DNA from: a bacterium
Lineage (GTDB): Bacteria; Zhuqueibacterota; Zhuqueibacteria; Thermofontimicrobiales; Thermofontimicrobiaceae
DNA: 6,750 nucleotides
Assembly: GCA_025453735.1 (NCBI GenBank)
Contig: JALOPY010000252.1
Coordinates: 1 to 6,750 of the forward strand
Direction of reading: 5' to 3'
This document shows positions 1 through 5,725 of the stretch, piece by piece. The position numbers and the translations under genes were made by a program. Positions within the stretch are counted from its first letter, which is position 1; the number at the start of each line of letters is the position of its first letter. Under the pieces are notes generated by a model that was not told where the DNA came from, made no database searches, and saw nothing but the letters and a program-made list of their open reading frames with translations.

Positions 1-1
1 C

Positions 2-133
2 TTTGTCGAAACTTACGGACTCAGCCCGAATCAATTCATTTACGACGGCAAAGGTCCGGATCAGCCCATCGCCCCGAATGATACCGAAGAAGGGCGAGCA
101 CTGAATCGTCGAGCGGAGTGTTCGCTGCTTTAA
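2..133 (+). CDS. C-terminal end of an OmpA-domain protein (5' part outside window); possibly an OmpA-fused ABC substrate-binding protein
   Basis: The first 43 codons readable in the window end in TAA and give the typical end of an OmpA/MotB peptidoglycan-binding domain: a YGLSPNQF segment, then GKGPDQPIAPNDTEEGRALNRR, which matches the family's G-x-G-x-x-P-I-A-x-N-x-T-x-E-G-R-A-x-N-R-R signature. The two arginines and the preceding Asn/Asp are the conserved part that contacts diaminopimelate in this family. The domain would sit in the periplasm and hold its protein to the cell wall. The GxGPDxPIA form is, from memory, like the OmpA domain found fused to some phosphate-type ABC substrate-binding proteins, and an ABC permease and ATPase follow on the same strand. 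A binding-protein/OmpA fusion is therefore plausible, but the N-terminal part is not visible. The OmpA-domain call is firm; the fusion is inference. Confidence 0.85.
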   Translation, partial: FVETYGLSPNQFIYDGKGPDQPIAPNDTEEGRALNRRAECSLL

Positions 134-134
134 A

Positions 135-174
135 ACGTGAGATGTGAAATGTGAAACGTGAGAAGTGAGACGTG
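135..174 (+). repeat. Tandem heptamer repeat, consensus ACGTGAR (left arm of an inverted repeat)
   Basis: Immediately after the OmpA stop codon come almost six 7-bp units in strict register: ACGTGAG, ATGTGAA, ATGTGAA, ACGTGAG, AAGTGAG, ACGTG. Bases 144-172 are inverted-complementary to 245-273, with 25 of 29 positions matching by hand count. If transcribed the two arms could pair into a long stem around a loop of about 72 nt. No coding frame explains the pattern. It is probably a spreading intergenic repeat; a role in transcription end or mRNA stability is possible but unproven. Confidence 0.75.
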
Positions 175-217
175 CAAGGTAAGCGCGATGGTTAATAAGT
201 GAACAGCCTCATTTTTC

Positions 218-280
218 TTCTGCTATTTAACTTCTGCCTTTTGCCGTCTCAAATCTGACGTTTCACGTTTCACGATAAAA
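218..280 (+). repeat. Second heptamer tract (TTCTGCC then GTTTCAC units), right arm of the inverted repeat
   Basis: From 218 the sequence keeps a 7-bp register for about nine units: TTCTGCT, ATTTAAC, TTCTGCC, TTTTGCC, GTCTCAA, ATCTGAC, GTTTCAC, GTTTCAC, GATAAAA. The later units are the reverse complement of the ACGTGAR heptamers at 135-174. The earlier TTCTGCC/TTTTGCC units are a different heptamer in the same phase. The tract ends about 14 bp before the GTG start of the permease, so it would lie in the 5' leader. I found no convincing -35/-10 pair in the spacer, which fits co-transcription with the OmpA gene. Confidence 0.7.
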
Positions 281-282
281 TC

Positions 283-288
283 AGGAGA
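283..288 (+). promoter_or_regulatory. Ribosome binding site AGGAGA supporting a GTG start
   Basis: AGGAGA lies 5 nt before the GTG at 294. An in-frame TAA at 276-278 blocks any longer reading, and the next in-frame ATG is at codon 74, inside the conserved fold. The GTG is therefore the best start for the permease. Confidence 0.8.
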
Positions 289-293
289 AAATC

Positions 294-1085
294 GTGTCAT
301 CACTATTTGTGCTACGTGGACAGTTGCCGAAACCTACCCGAATTCAGATCGGCTTGATCGGTCTGGCAGCGATAATTCTCGTATGGTGGCTGGCTGTTAA
401 ATTGCAAATTTTCAATCCCAAAATTATTCCGACGCCCTTTGCCATTTTGGGCTGTCTGCCAGAATTGGTTGCCCGAGACCAGATGTTTCGCCATTTAGGC
501 TTGACAATTTTTATGAACGGCATGAGCTGGATCGAAGGGGCAGCGATTGCCTTGCCGATCGGCTTTGTGATCGGACTATTTCCGTTGTTAAGCGCTTTGT
601 TTGGCGGCTACATTCAAGCCACGCGCTATATTCCGCTGACTGCCACTATCGTTTTGTTCATGGCAGCGTTTGGCATCTATATGTTTATGAAAGTTCAATT
701 TCTGACCTTTGCGATTCTGGTCTATCTGATCACCGCCGTTGTCTTTCGAGTCCAGGAAATTCCCCAGGTCTATGTCGATGCGGTGAAAACGTTAGGAGCG
801 AGCAAATGGCAAATTATCAAAACCGTTTTCATCCCCCAGGTTCTCTCCCGCGTTTCAACTGATTTCATCAACATCGTGGCTATTAGCTGGACGTATGCCA
901 TCTATGTCGAGTTGATCAATAAACAAGAAGGCGGCATCGGCGCATTGATCTACAATCTCTATTTTCGCCAGAACGAGACCGAAAAACTTTATGCGCTCAT
1001 TCTGATCATGGTCGCTGTGGGCTTTCTATTCGATCAACTACTCCGGCTGGCTGATCGAAAAGCATTTCCTTTTAAACACAGTTAA
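294..1085 (+). CDS. ABC transporter permease, NitT/TauT (SsuC/TauC-like) family
   Basis: Integral membrane subunit of an ABC importer, 263 residues, the usual size for binding-protein-dependent permeases of the nitrate/sulfonate/taurine type. Hydrophobic segments near residues 17-37, 79-100, 111-128, 134-152, 189-206 and 230-248 fit the expected six-helix plan. The cytoplasmic coupling loop (EAA motif) is at about 162-181: D-A-V-K-T-L-G-A-S-K-W-Q-I-I-K-T-V-F-I-P, with the conserved Gly168 and Pro181. Translation starts at GTG with AGGAGA upstream. The stop overlaps the first possible ATG of the ATPase gene by one base (TAATG), so the two are co-transcribed and probably translationally coupled. 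Family level is clear; the transported compound (nitrate, sulfonate, pyrimidine precursor, phosphate-like or other) cannot be told from the permease, and the binding protein is not in view unless it is the OmpA-tailed protein upstream. Confidence 0.9.
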   Translation: MSSLFVLRGQLPKPTRIQIGLIGLAAIILVWWLAVKLQIFNPKIIPTPFAILGCLPELVARDQMFRHLGLTIFMNGMSWIEGAAIALPIGFVIGLFPLLSALFGGYIQATRYIPLTATIVLFMAAFGIYMFMKVQFLTFAILVYLITAVVFRVQEIPQVYVDAVKTLGASKWQIIKTVFIPQVLSRVSTDFINIVAISWTYAIYVELINKQEGGIGALIYNLYFRQNETEKLYALILIMVAVGFLFDQLLRLADRKAFPFKHS

Positions 1086-1086
1086 T

Positions 1087-1090
1087 GGAG
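1087..1090 (+). promoter_or_regulatory. GGAG ribosome binding site that favours the ATG at 1097
   Basis: Two in-frame ATGs lie 12 bp apart. The first, at 1085, overlaps the permease stop and has no purine-rich Shine-Dalgarno in front. The second, at 1097, has GGAG six bases upstream. The second is the better start, although reinitiation at the overlapping ATG is possible. Confidence 0.55.
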
Positions 1091-1096
1091 CATAGC

Positions 1097-1894
1097 ATGA
1101 GCGATACTTTTCAGGATACCAATCTACCAGATATCATCGAGCTGCAGGACATTTCCACCAGCTTTGACGGGGGCAAAACATTCATCATCAAAAATTTTAA
1201 TCTGCTGATCGAGGACCTTCCAGAGTCCGGCGAGTTCATCGTCATCCTCGGAAAATCAGGCTGCGGCAAGACCACGATTCTCAAATACATCGCAGGATTG
1301 ACTGATCCCACATCTGGCAGAGTCTTGATTCGCGGCAGAGACCGCTCCCATGAAGTCCCGATTTCAATGGTTTTTCAGGAGCCTTCGGCACTCGAGCATT
1401 ACACCGTGCTGAAAAACGTCATGCTGCCATTGCTGTATCGCCATGTGCCCGAACGAGAGGCGGCTGAGCGCGCCATGAACATGATCAGAGCCGTGGGGCT
1501 GGAAGGACATGAGCTAAAGTTTGCCAAATTTGGCAAGCTGTCTGGCGGACAACTGCAGCGCGTGGTCATCGCCCGCAGCCTGATCGCCAATCCTGGCATT
1601 ATTTTGATGGACGAACCCAATCGGGGTCTGGATAACGACACCGCGCTCCAGATCGATCTGCTGGTGGGAAACCTCTGGCAGCAGTTGCAATCGACCATTA
1701 TCCTGGTCACGCACGACATCGACCAGGCGGTCTTTTTAGGAACGAAACTCTACGTCATGGGCGGCAAGCCTGCTAATATCGTCAAAGAATTTGATGTGAA
1801 CCTCCCCTTCCCAAGAAATAGGGAGACCCGCCGCAGTGAAAACTTCTTGGAGCTAAAAAATCAAGTAGAGGATTTTATGTATAGTTTGCCGTAG
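1097..1894 (+). CDS. ABC transporter ATP-binding protein, NitT/TauT (SsuB/TauB-like) family
   Basis: Cytoplasmic ATPase that drives the adjacent permease. All nucleotide-binding motifs are present (numbered from the ATG at 1097): Walker A GKSGCGKTT at about 52-60, Q-loop Gln94 in VFQEPSAL, ABC signature LSGGQ at 148-152 followed by LQRVVIARSL, Walker B IILMDE at about 168-173 with catalytic Glu173, D-loop GLD, and switch His206 in VTHDIDQA. It is 265 residues from this start (269 from the ATG at 1085), normal for the family. The C-terminal tail of about 50 residues after the H-loop is the short extension seen in SsuB/TauB-type subunits. Nothing suggests loss of activity. Substrate is undetermined. 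Only three bases after its stop, the reading frame of a decayed LVIVD gene can already be followed. Confidence 0.93.
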   Translation: MSDTFQDTNLPDIIELQDISTSFDGGKTFIIKNFNLLIEDLPESGEFIVILGKSGCGKTTILKYIAGLTDPTSGRVLIRGRDRSHEVPISMVFQEPSALEHYTVLKNVMLPLLYRHVPEREAAERAMNMIRAVGLEGHELKFAKFGKLSGGQLQRVVIARSLIANPGIILMDEPNRGLDNDTALQIDLLVGNLWQQLQSTIILVTHDIDQAVFLGTKLYVMGGKPANIVKEFDVNLPFPRNRETRRSENFLELKNQVEDFMYSLP

Positions 1895-1922
1895 CGATAA
1901 GCCTGCGTGTCGCACAGCTCCT

Positions 1923-2531
1923 GCGAACCCGAATGCAAAGCTTGTTTATGGCACCAATGGCTATGTTTTTGGAATAGAAATTGTCGCCAACACGGCGTAT
2001 ATCGCCAACTACTCCAAAGGCTTTTTAGCCCTGGATATTTCGGATCCCCTCAATCCCGTGGAGCTATGCCGGCTCGATACTGACGGCTGCACCCGCCAAA
2101 TGGCAATCTCTGGCAATAATGCCTAGTTAGCTGATGAGCGCTCTGGTCTGGTCGCGCTCGATCTTTCCACCATGACCAATCCTGTGCAAGTCGGCTCATT
2201 TGCAACTGCCGGAGAAATTTATGGGATCGCAGTCGATTCCAATTATATTTATGCCACTGATACCTATCACTCGCCATGAATTTTAGATGCCTCCAATCCC
2301 ACCGCGCCACAGGTTTCAAGCAGCTTCGATAGTCCCGGCAATGTCTATGATGTCGCTGTTAGCGGGCATTATGCTTATGTCGCCGATTATTCGAAAGGAT
2401 TGTGCGTCCTTTATATTTCTATTATAACTCAGCCGGTTAACGTGGATTCATTTCAGACACCCAGCAGCGCCATTGCTATCGCTATCAGCGGAGATTATCT
2501 CCATCTTTTTTTTGCCCTGAATCAGCAATAA
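1923..2531 (+). pseudogene. Decayed LVIVD-repeat (beta-propeller) protein gene, two in-frame stops, no start
   Basis: One frame reads through as about five LVIVD-type repeats of roughly 40 residues. Recognisable pieces are TAYIANYSKGFLALDISDP, LADERSGLVALDLS, VGSFATAGEIYGIAVDSN, DVAVSGHYAYVADYSKGL and QTPSSAIAIAISGDYL; the family pattern is xVAVSGxYAYVADxxxGLxVIDISxPxxP. The frame is interrupted by TAG at 2124-2126 and TGA at 2277-2279 and ends at TAA 2529-2531. The TAG falls exactly where repeats 1 and 4 have the conserved Tyr of A-Y-[IV]-A; the TGA falls at the variable residue before the ILD strand. No frameshift is needed between repeats. There is no start codon with a Shine-Dalgarno, and the N-terminal part or signal peptide is missing. 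The last repeat degenerates around a run of eight T. Intact homologues are usually exported repeat proteins of unknown ligand. Sequencing error at both stops is possible but less likely, given the absent 5' end. Confidence 0.85.
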
Positions 2532-2552
2532 ATATTTATTAATGAAACATTG

Positions 2553-2586
2553 AATTCGACCAACCGTATTGTTTGATTGTCGAATT
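2553..2586. promoter_or_regulatory. Inverted repeat in the tldD leader
   Basis: AATTCGAC at 2553-2560 is perfectly inverted as GTCGAATT at 2579-2586, and the match continues outward imperfectly (ATTGAA against TTCAAT). It lies 33 bp before the tldD start, inside an AT-rich stretch. It could be an operator or a leader hairpin. It is not a normal terminator: the stem is AT-rich, and what follows on this strand is TTTCAATT and then a run of A, not a T run. Evidence is the symmetry only. Confidence 0.35.
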
Positions 2587-2607
2587 TTCAATTAAAAAAA
2601 ACAAGCA

Positions 2608-2613
2608 AGGAGA
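2608..2613 (+). promoter_or_regulatory. Ribosome binding site AGGAGA for tldD
   Basis: AGGAGA sits about seven bases before ATG 2620, and the protein from this ATG begins directly with a complete twin-arginine signal. This fixes the start and shows that the signal peptide is part of the product. Confidence 0.8.
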
Positions 2614-2619
2614 ATTTGC

Positions 2620-4140
2620 ATGAACAAAATGACCCGACGTTCTTTTCTCAAAGGTACGGCTATGGCGGCTGCGACGGTCGCGCTGCCAAATGCCTGGTAT
2701 AGCCTGGCTCGCGCCGACTCGCCCGGCTATTTTGAAAAAGAGTTCGGCATGACGGACAAGTTGTGTCAAAAGGTATTGGCAGAAGCATTGTCCCGTGGCG
2801 GCGATTTTGCCGACCTGTACTTTGAACATACCATCGGCAATTGGCTCATTCTGGAAGATGGCAAAGTCAATCGCGCCTACTGCGATGTGGCGCTCGGCGT
2901 GGGCATTCGCACCGTGAAGGGCGACCAGGTGGGCTATGGCTTTACTCAGGAATTAACTGAAAAAGCGATGCTGGCAGCAGCATCTACGGCAGCCACGATT
3001 GCCAACGCGAATGCCAATAAGCCTGCTGGCAAGTTTGTCCAATTGAAAATGAACAATTACTACCCGCTTGAAAAACTGTTGACTTCAGTCCCACTGGAAT
3101 CAAAACTGCCGTTGGTGCAATCAGCCAACGACAAATGCTTTGCGCTGTCGCCCCTAATTGTAAAAGTCACTGCTAATTTTCATGACCAACAGAAACGAAT
3201 CCTGGTCGTTACCAGCGATGGAACAAAAGCCGAGGACCTGCTGCCTCGAAATTACCTTTATGTTTCTGTCGTGGCAGAAAAAGAAGGCAAGCGTGAACGG
3301 GCTGGCTGGAATCTCGGCGGTCGTAAAGATTTCTCATATTACACTCCGGCGGTTGCAGATGAGGTCGCCAAAGCAGCGGTCGATCGGGCTTTGATTCTTT
3401 TTGAAGCGGTTCAGCCACCAGCCGGTGAAATGCCAGTCGTATTGGGTCCGGGAGTCACAGGAGTACTACTTCATGAAGCGATCGGACATGGCATGGAAGC
3501 AGATTTCAACCGCAAGAAAATATCCACCTATTGCACCATGATTGGCAGACAGGTTGCCGAGCCATTTGTCACCATCGTTGACGATGGCACCAATCTCAAT
3601 TTGACGGGTTCCCTCAATGTCGATGACGAAGGTACGCCCGGCCAAAAAACTGTTTTGGTGGACAAAGGAATTCTAACCAGTTATATGCATGATAAAATTT
3701 CCGCCCGATATTATCAAGTGAAGCCGACGGGCAATGGCCGACGCGAGAGCTATCAACACTATGTTCAGCCCCGAATGCGAAACACTTACATGCTGGCCGG
3801 TCCTGCTACACCATCACAGGTTATCGGCAGCGTTGAAAAAGGGATCTACGTGCAGGATGTCAGTAATGGAGAGGTGACTATCGGCGCAGGAGATTTTGCG
3901 TTTTATGTATCCCAGGGACGAATGATCGAAAATGGGAAGCTGACCGCTCCCATCAAGGACATCAACATCATGGGTAACGGTCCCAAGATGCTCAAAAATA
4001 TAACGATGTTGGCGAACGATCTTGAAATGTCCCGGGGTGGTGCTGGAGCGTGTGGTAAAGGTGGTCAGGCGGTACCGGTTGGCTTTGGTCAACCAACCTG
4101 CCTGGTTAAATCGATGACTGTTGGTGGAACAAAGGCATAG
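2620..4140 (+). CDS. tldD: TldD-family zinc metalloprotease subunit with a twin-arginine (Tat) signal peptide
   Basis: Catalytic subunit of the TldD/TldE protease, which in E. coli trims unfolded or modified peptides such as the microcin B17 precursor and the antitoxin CcdA. It has 506 residues against about 481 in E. coli, the excess being an N-terminal Tat signal: MTRRSFLKG at 4-12, a weakly hydrophobic stretch to about 28, and a likely cleavage site after ARA (30-32). The N-terminal domain spans roughly 45-270. The zinc motif HEAIGH is at 285-290, followed by GMEADFNRK, and the C-terminal cysteine expected as third zinc ligand is Cys478 in GAGACGKGGQ. The end, VPVGFGQPTCLVKSMTVGGT, is typical of the family. 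It should be active. The Tat signal is odd because the well-studied enzymes are cytosolic; here it should work in the periplasm or be exported folded with zinc bound. It forms an operon with tldE, 16 bp apart. Family call very firm; location inferred. Confidence 0.93.
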   Translation: MNKMTRRSFLKGTAMAAATVALPNAWYSLARADSPGYFEKEFGMTDKLCQKVLAEALSRGGDFADLYFEHTIGNWLILEDGKVNRAYCDVALGVGIRTVKGDQVGYGFTQELTEKAMLAAASTAATIANANANKPAGKFVQLKMNNYYPLEKLLTSVPLESKLPLVQSANDKCFALSPLIVKVTANFHDQQKRILVVTSDGTKAEDLLPRNYLYVSVVAEKEGKRERAGWNLGGRKDFSYYTPAVADEVAKAAVDRALILFEAVQPPAGEMPVVLGPGVTGVLLHEAIGHGMEADFNRKKISTYCTMIGRQVAEPFVTIVDDGTNLNLTGSLNVDDEGTPGQKTVLVDKGILTSYMHDKISARYYQVKPTGNGRRESYQHYVQPRMRNTYMLAGPATPSQVIGSVEKGIYVQDVSNGEVTIGAGDFAFYVSQGRMIENGKLTAPIKDINIMGNGPKMLKNITMLANDLEMSRGGAGACGKGGQAVPVGFGQPTCLVKSMTVGGTKA

Positions 4141-4142
4141 GG

Positions 4143-4150
4143 AAAGGAGG
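4143..4150 (+). promoter_or_regulatory. Strong ribosome binding site AAAGGAGG deciding the tldE start
   Basis: AAAGGAGG lies six bases before ATG 4157. The open frame extends back to an ATG at 4121 inside the tldD end, but that would add a basic, unrelated N-terminus (MVEQRHRERRKK), and the Shine-Dalgarno would then lie inside the coding sequence. ATG 4157 is clearly preferred. Confidence 0.85.
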
Positions 4151-4156
4151 AAAAAG

Positions 4157-5392
4157 ATGAATAAAGACATGTTAACTTTAGCTCAATGGTGCGTTCAGGT
4201 TGCCAAATCTGTTGGAGCGGATGATTGCCGCGTAAGTATTAACAGTGATCGATTGGTTGAAATCAGCTATCGAGAGCGAAAACCGGAAAATATCAAAGAG
4301 GCTTCCACCAAAGGACTCTACATAGAGGTGTTCGTCAATGGTCGGTATTCCGGTCAAAGCACTTCGGATTTGCGCCATGATGCTTTAAATAATTTTATCT
4401 CAAACGCCGTCGCGACAACCAGGTTGCTGGCTGAAGATCCATTTCGCACGTTACCTGATCCGAAATATTACCAGGGTCGGGCTGATGTGGATCTGGGTAT
4501 TTTTGATGTGGACTATGAAAAATTTACCCCAGAAAATCGACATAGCATGGTAAAGGAAATTGAACAAGCCTGCCTCAGTAAAGGCGGCGACAAGGTCATC
4601 TCAGCTACCGCCAATGTAAATGATGGTCATACTGAATCGGTTGTGTTGACCAGCAATGGTTTCGAGGGATACACCAAATCCACCTATTACGTGGCAGTGG
4701 CGGAAATGACCGCCAAGGATGAAGGAGATCGGAGACCCGAGGGATACGATTATGCTGTGGCAGTAAACAGAAAAGATATGCCCCCACCAGCGAAAGTTGG
4801 GGCGATGGCAGCTAAGCGCACTCTTGACCTTCTTGGCGGCAAAAAGATTAAAACGGAAACCCTGCCAATTATCATCGAGAATCGATCTGTCCCAAGGTTA
4901 CTGGGTGGTTTTCTTGCGGCGATGTACGGAAGAAGCATTCAGCAGAAGCAATCGTTCCTGGCTGATAAAAAAGGCAAGAAAATCGCCAGCGATCAGTTCA
5001 CCCTCATTGATGATCCGTTCATCAAAGGCGGGCTGGGCAGCCGCTTGTACGATGGCGATGGCTTTGCCGCGAAAAAGCGCGTGATGATCGAAGCCGGGGT
5101 TTTGAATAAGCGATCGGTGCAGGAGATCATGAAGGATCTCGGTCGTGGCATCTTCATCAGCGATTTTATTGGCGGCAATTCCAATTCCACCACTGGCGAT
5201 GCGTCAATCGGCATCATTGGCCAACTGTTTGAAAATGGCGTGCCAGTTCAGGCTGTGGCAGAGATGAATATTGCCGACAATCATCTTAAATTCTGGAATC
5301 GCCTGGCAGAAGTCGCCAATGATCCCTGGATGTACTCCTCGCAACGGATGCCGAGCCTGGTGTTCACGGATGTGGTGGTTTCAGGTTTATAA
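4157..5392 (+). CDS. tldE: TldE/PmbA-family partner subunit, no zinc site, no signal peptide, internally shortened
   Basis: Partner of TldD: in E. coli the non-catalytic TldE (PmbA) closes a chamber with TldD and helps hold the peptide. From ATG 4157 the product is 411 residues, against about 450 in E. coli. Family features in order: N-terminal domain with ISYRERKPENIKEASTKGL (about 36-54); RTLDLLGGKKIKTETLPIII (221-240); QSFLADKKGKKIAS and FTLIDDPFIKGGLGSRLYDGDG (265-302); GIFISDFIGGNSNSTTGDAS (331-350); FENGVPVQAVAEMNIADN (358-375); and the SSQRMPSLVF end. The region equivalent to HExxxH (about 243-262) has no His, and no Cys is near the C-terminus, as expected for TldE. The stretch between GVLNK (about 314-318) and SVQEIMKDLG (320-329) is far shorter than in E. 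coli PmbA, which has about 35 more residues there (SARKLGLKSTG region). Unlike TldD it starts directly with the mature domain, without a signal. A terminator follows 39 bp downstream. Confidence 0.9.
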   Translation: MNKDMLTLAQWCVQVAKSVGADDCRVSINSDRLVEISYRERKPENIKEASTKGLYIEVFVNGRYSGQSTSDLRHDALNNFISNAVATTRLLAEDPFRTLPDPKYYQGRADVDLGIFDVDYEKFTPENRHSMVKEIEQACLSKGGDKVISATANVNDGHTESVVLTSNGFEGYTKSTYYVAVAEMTAKDEGDRRPEGYDYAVAVNRKDMPPPAKVGAMAAKRTLDLLGGKKIKTETLPIIIENRSVPRLLGGFLAAMYGRSIQQKQSFLADKKGKKIASDQFTLIDDPFIKGGLGSRLYDGDGFAAKKRVMIEAGVLNKRSVQEIMKDLGRGIFISDFIGGNSNSTTGDASIGIIGQLFENGVPVQAVAEMNIADNHLKFWNRLAEVANDPWMYSSQRMPSLVFTDVVVSGL

Positions 5393-5431
5393 CTACAGAA
5401 TCATCTTTTGAGTACCACGATTGATCTTTTG

Positions 5432-5474
5432 AACGGGGCAAGTATAGAACGTTATGCTTGCCCCGTTTATTTTA
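5432..5474 (+). terminator. Rho-independent terminator after tldE
   Basis: An 11-bp perfect stem, AACGGGGCAAG (5432-5442) with CTTGCCCCGTT (5457-5467), encloses a 14-nt loop and runs into TTTATTTTA. It is GC-rich at the centre of the stem and followed by a T-rich tract, so it is a textbook terminator ending the tldD-tldE transcript 39 bp past the stop. The reverse strand lacks an equally good T tract directly after the stem. Confidence 0.9.
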
Positions 5475-5558
5475 GTTGGTGTAATTCTAATAAGAAAATT
5501 TTCGTCTCAGAATATACTCCCACAACTATTAATTTTTAGCGAAATCCTGCCTTACCGC
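5475..5558. other. AT-rich spacer between terminator and promoter, no gene seen
   Basis: No start with a Shine-Dalgarno and no RNA gene pattern is visible on either strand. The stretch AACTATTAATTTTTAG at about 5523-5538 is A/T-rich and lies just upstream of the -35 box, so it could act as an UP element for the methyltransferase promoter. That role is inference. Confidence 0.4.
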
Positions 5559-5587
5559 TTGACATTCTTGGAAGAGTTTTGTATATT
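5559..5587 (+). promoter_or_regulatory. Near-consensus sigma-70 promoter for the methyltransferase gene
   Basis: The -35 box TTGACA (5559-5564) and the -10 box TATATT (5582-5587) are separated by exactly 17 bp. The -35 is perfect and the -10 matches five of six consensus bases. Transcription would start at about 5594, giving a leader of about 130 nt. It lies between the tldE terminator and the next gene, so it makes that gene an independent unit. Confidence 0.8.
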
Positions 5588-5725
5588 TTGGCTGTCAATA
5601 ACCTCTGAAAATAATTCTTGAACCTTTTCTGTTTTTCAATAGATTTGAATGTATCATGTTTCTGAAATTGATGCGATCAACTCAGTTAGTTATCCTGATT
5701 TTTGAAAAGCGAAGGAGATTCCTCG

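Noticed and set aside
135..280. A CRISPR array
   Set aside because: The units are 7 bp and contiguous, with no 25-40 bp direct repeats or unique spacers.
1399..1719. A minus-strand open frame of 106 codons
   Set aside because: It is the shadow of the ABC ATPase, which has every Walker and signature motif on the other strand.
1902..1914. A small hairpin (TGCG-TGT-CGCA) after the ATPase stop as a terminator
   Set aside because: A four-base stem without a T tract, inside the readable frame upstream of the decayed gene; too weak.
2050..2319. A minus-strand open frame of 89 codons over the decayed LVIVD gene
   Set aside because: The plus-strand frame shows clear LVIVD repeats; the minus-strand product is rich in Arg/Trp/His and looks like an antisense artefact.
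2532..2619. A -35/-10 promoter for tldD
   Set aside because: TTGAAT and TATTGT-like hexamers occur but with a spacing of about 11 bp, so no credible sigma-70 pair can be named, although a promoter here is likely.
3814..4170. A minus-strand open frame of 118 codons at the end of tldD
   Set aside because: The sense strand encodes the conserved TldD C-terminus with the zinc-ligand cysteine; the antisense frame has no support.
5649..5705. An 18-codon frame in the methyltransferase leader as a leader peptide
   Set aside because: It has no Shine-Dalgarno and no attenuator-like residue run or terminator after it; most likely chance.
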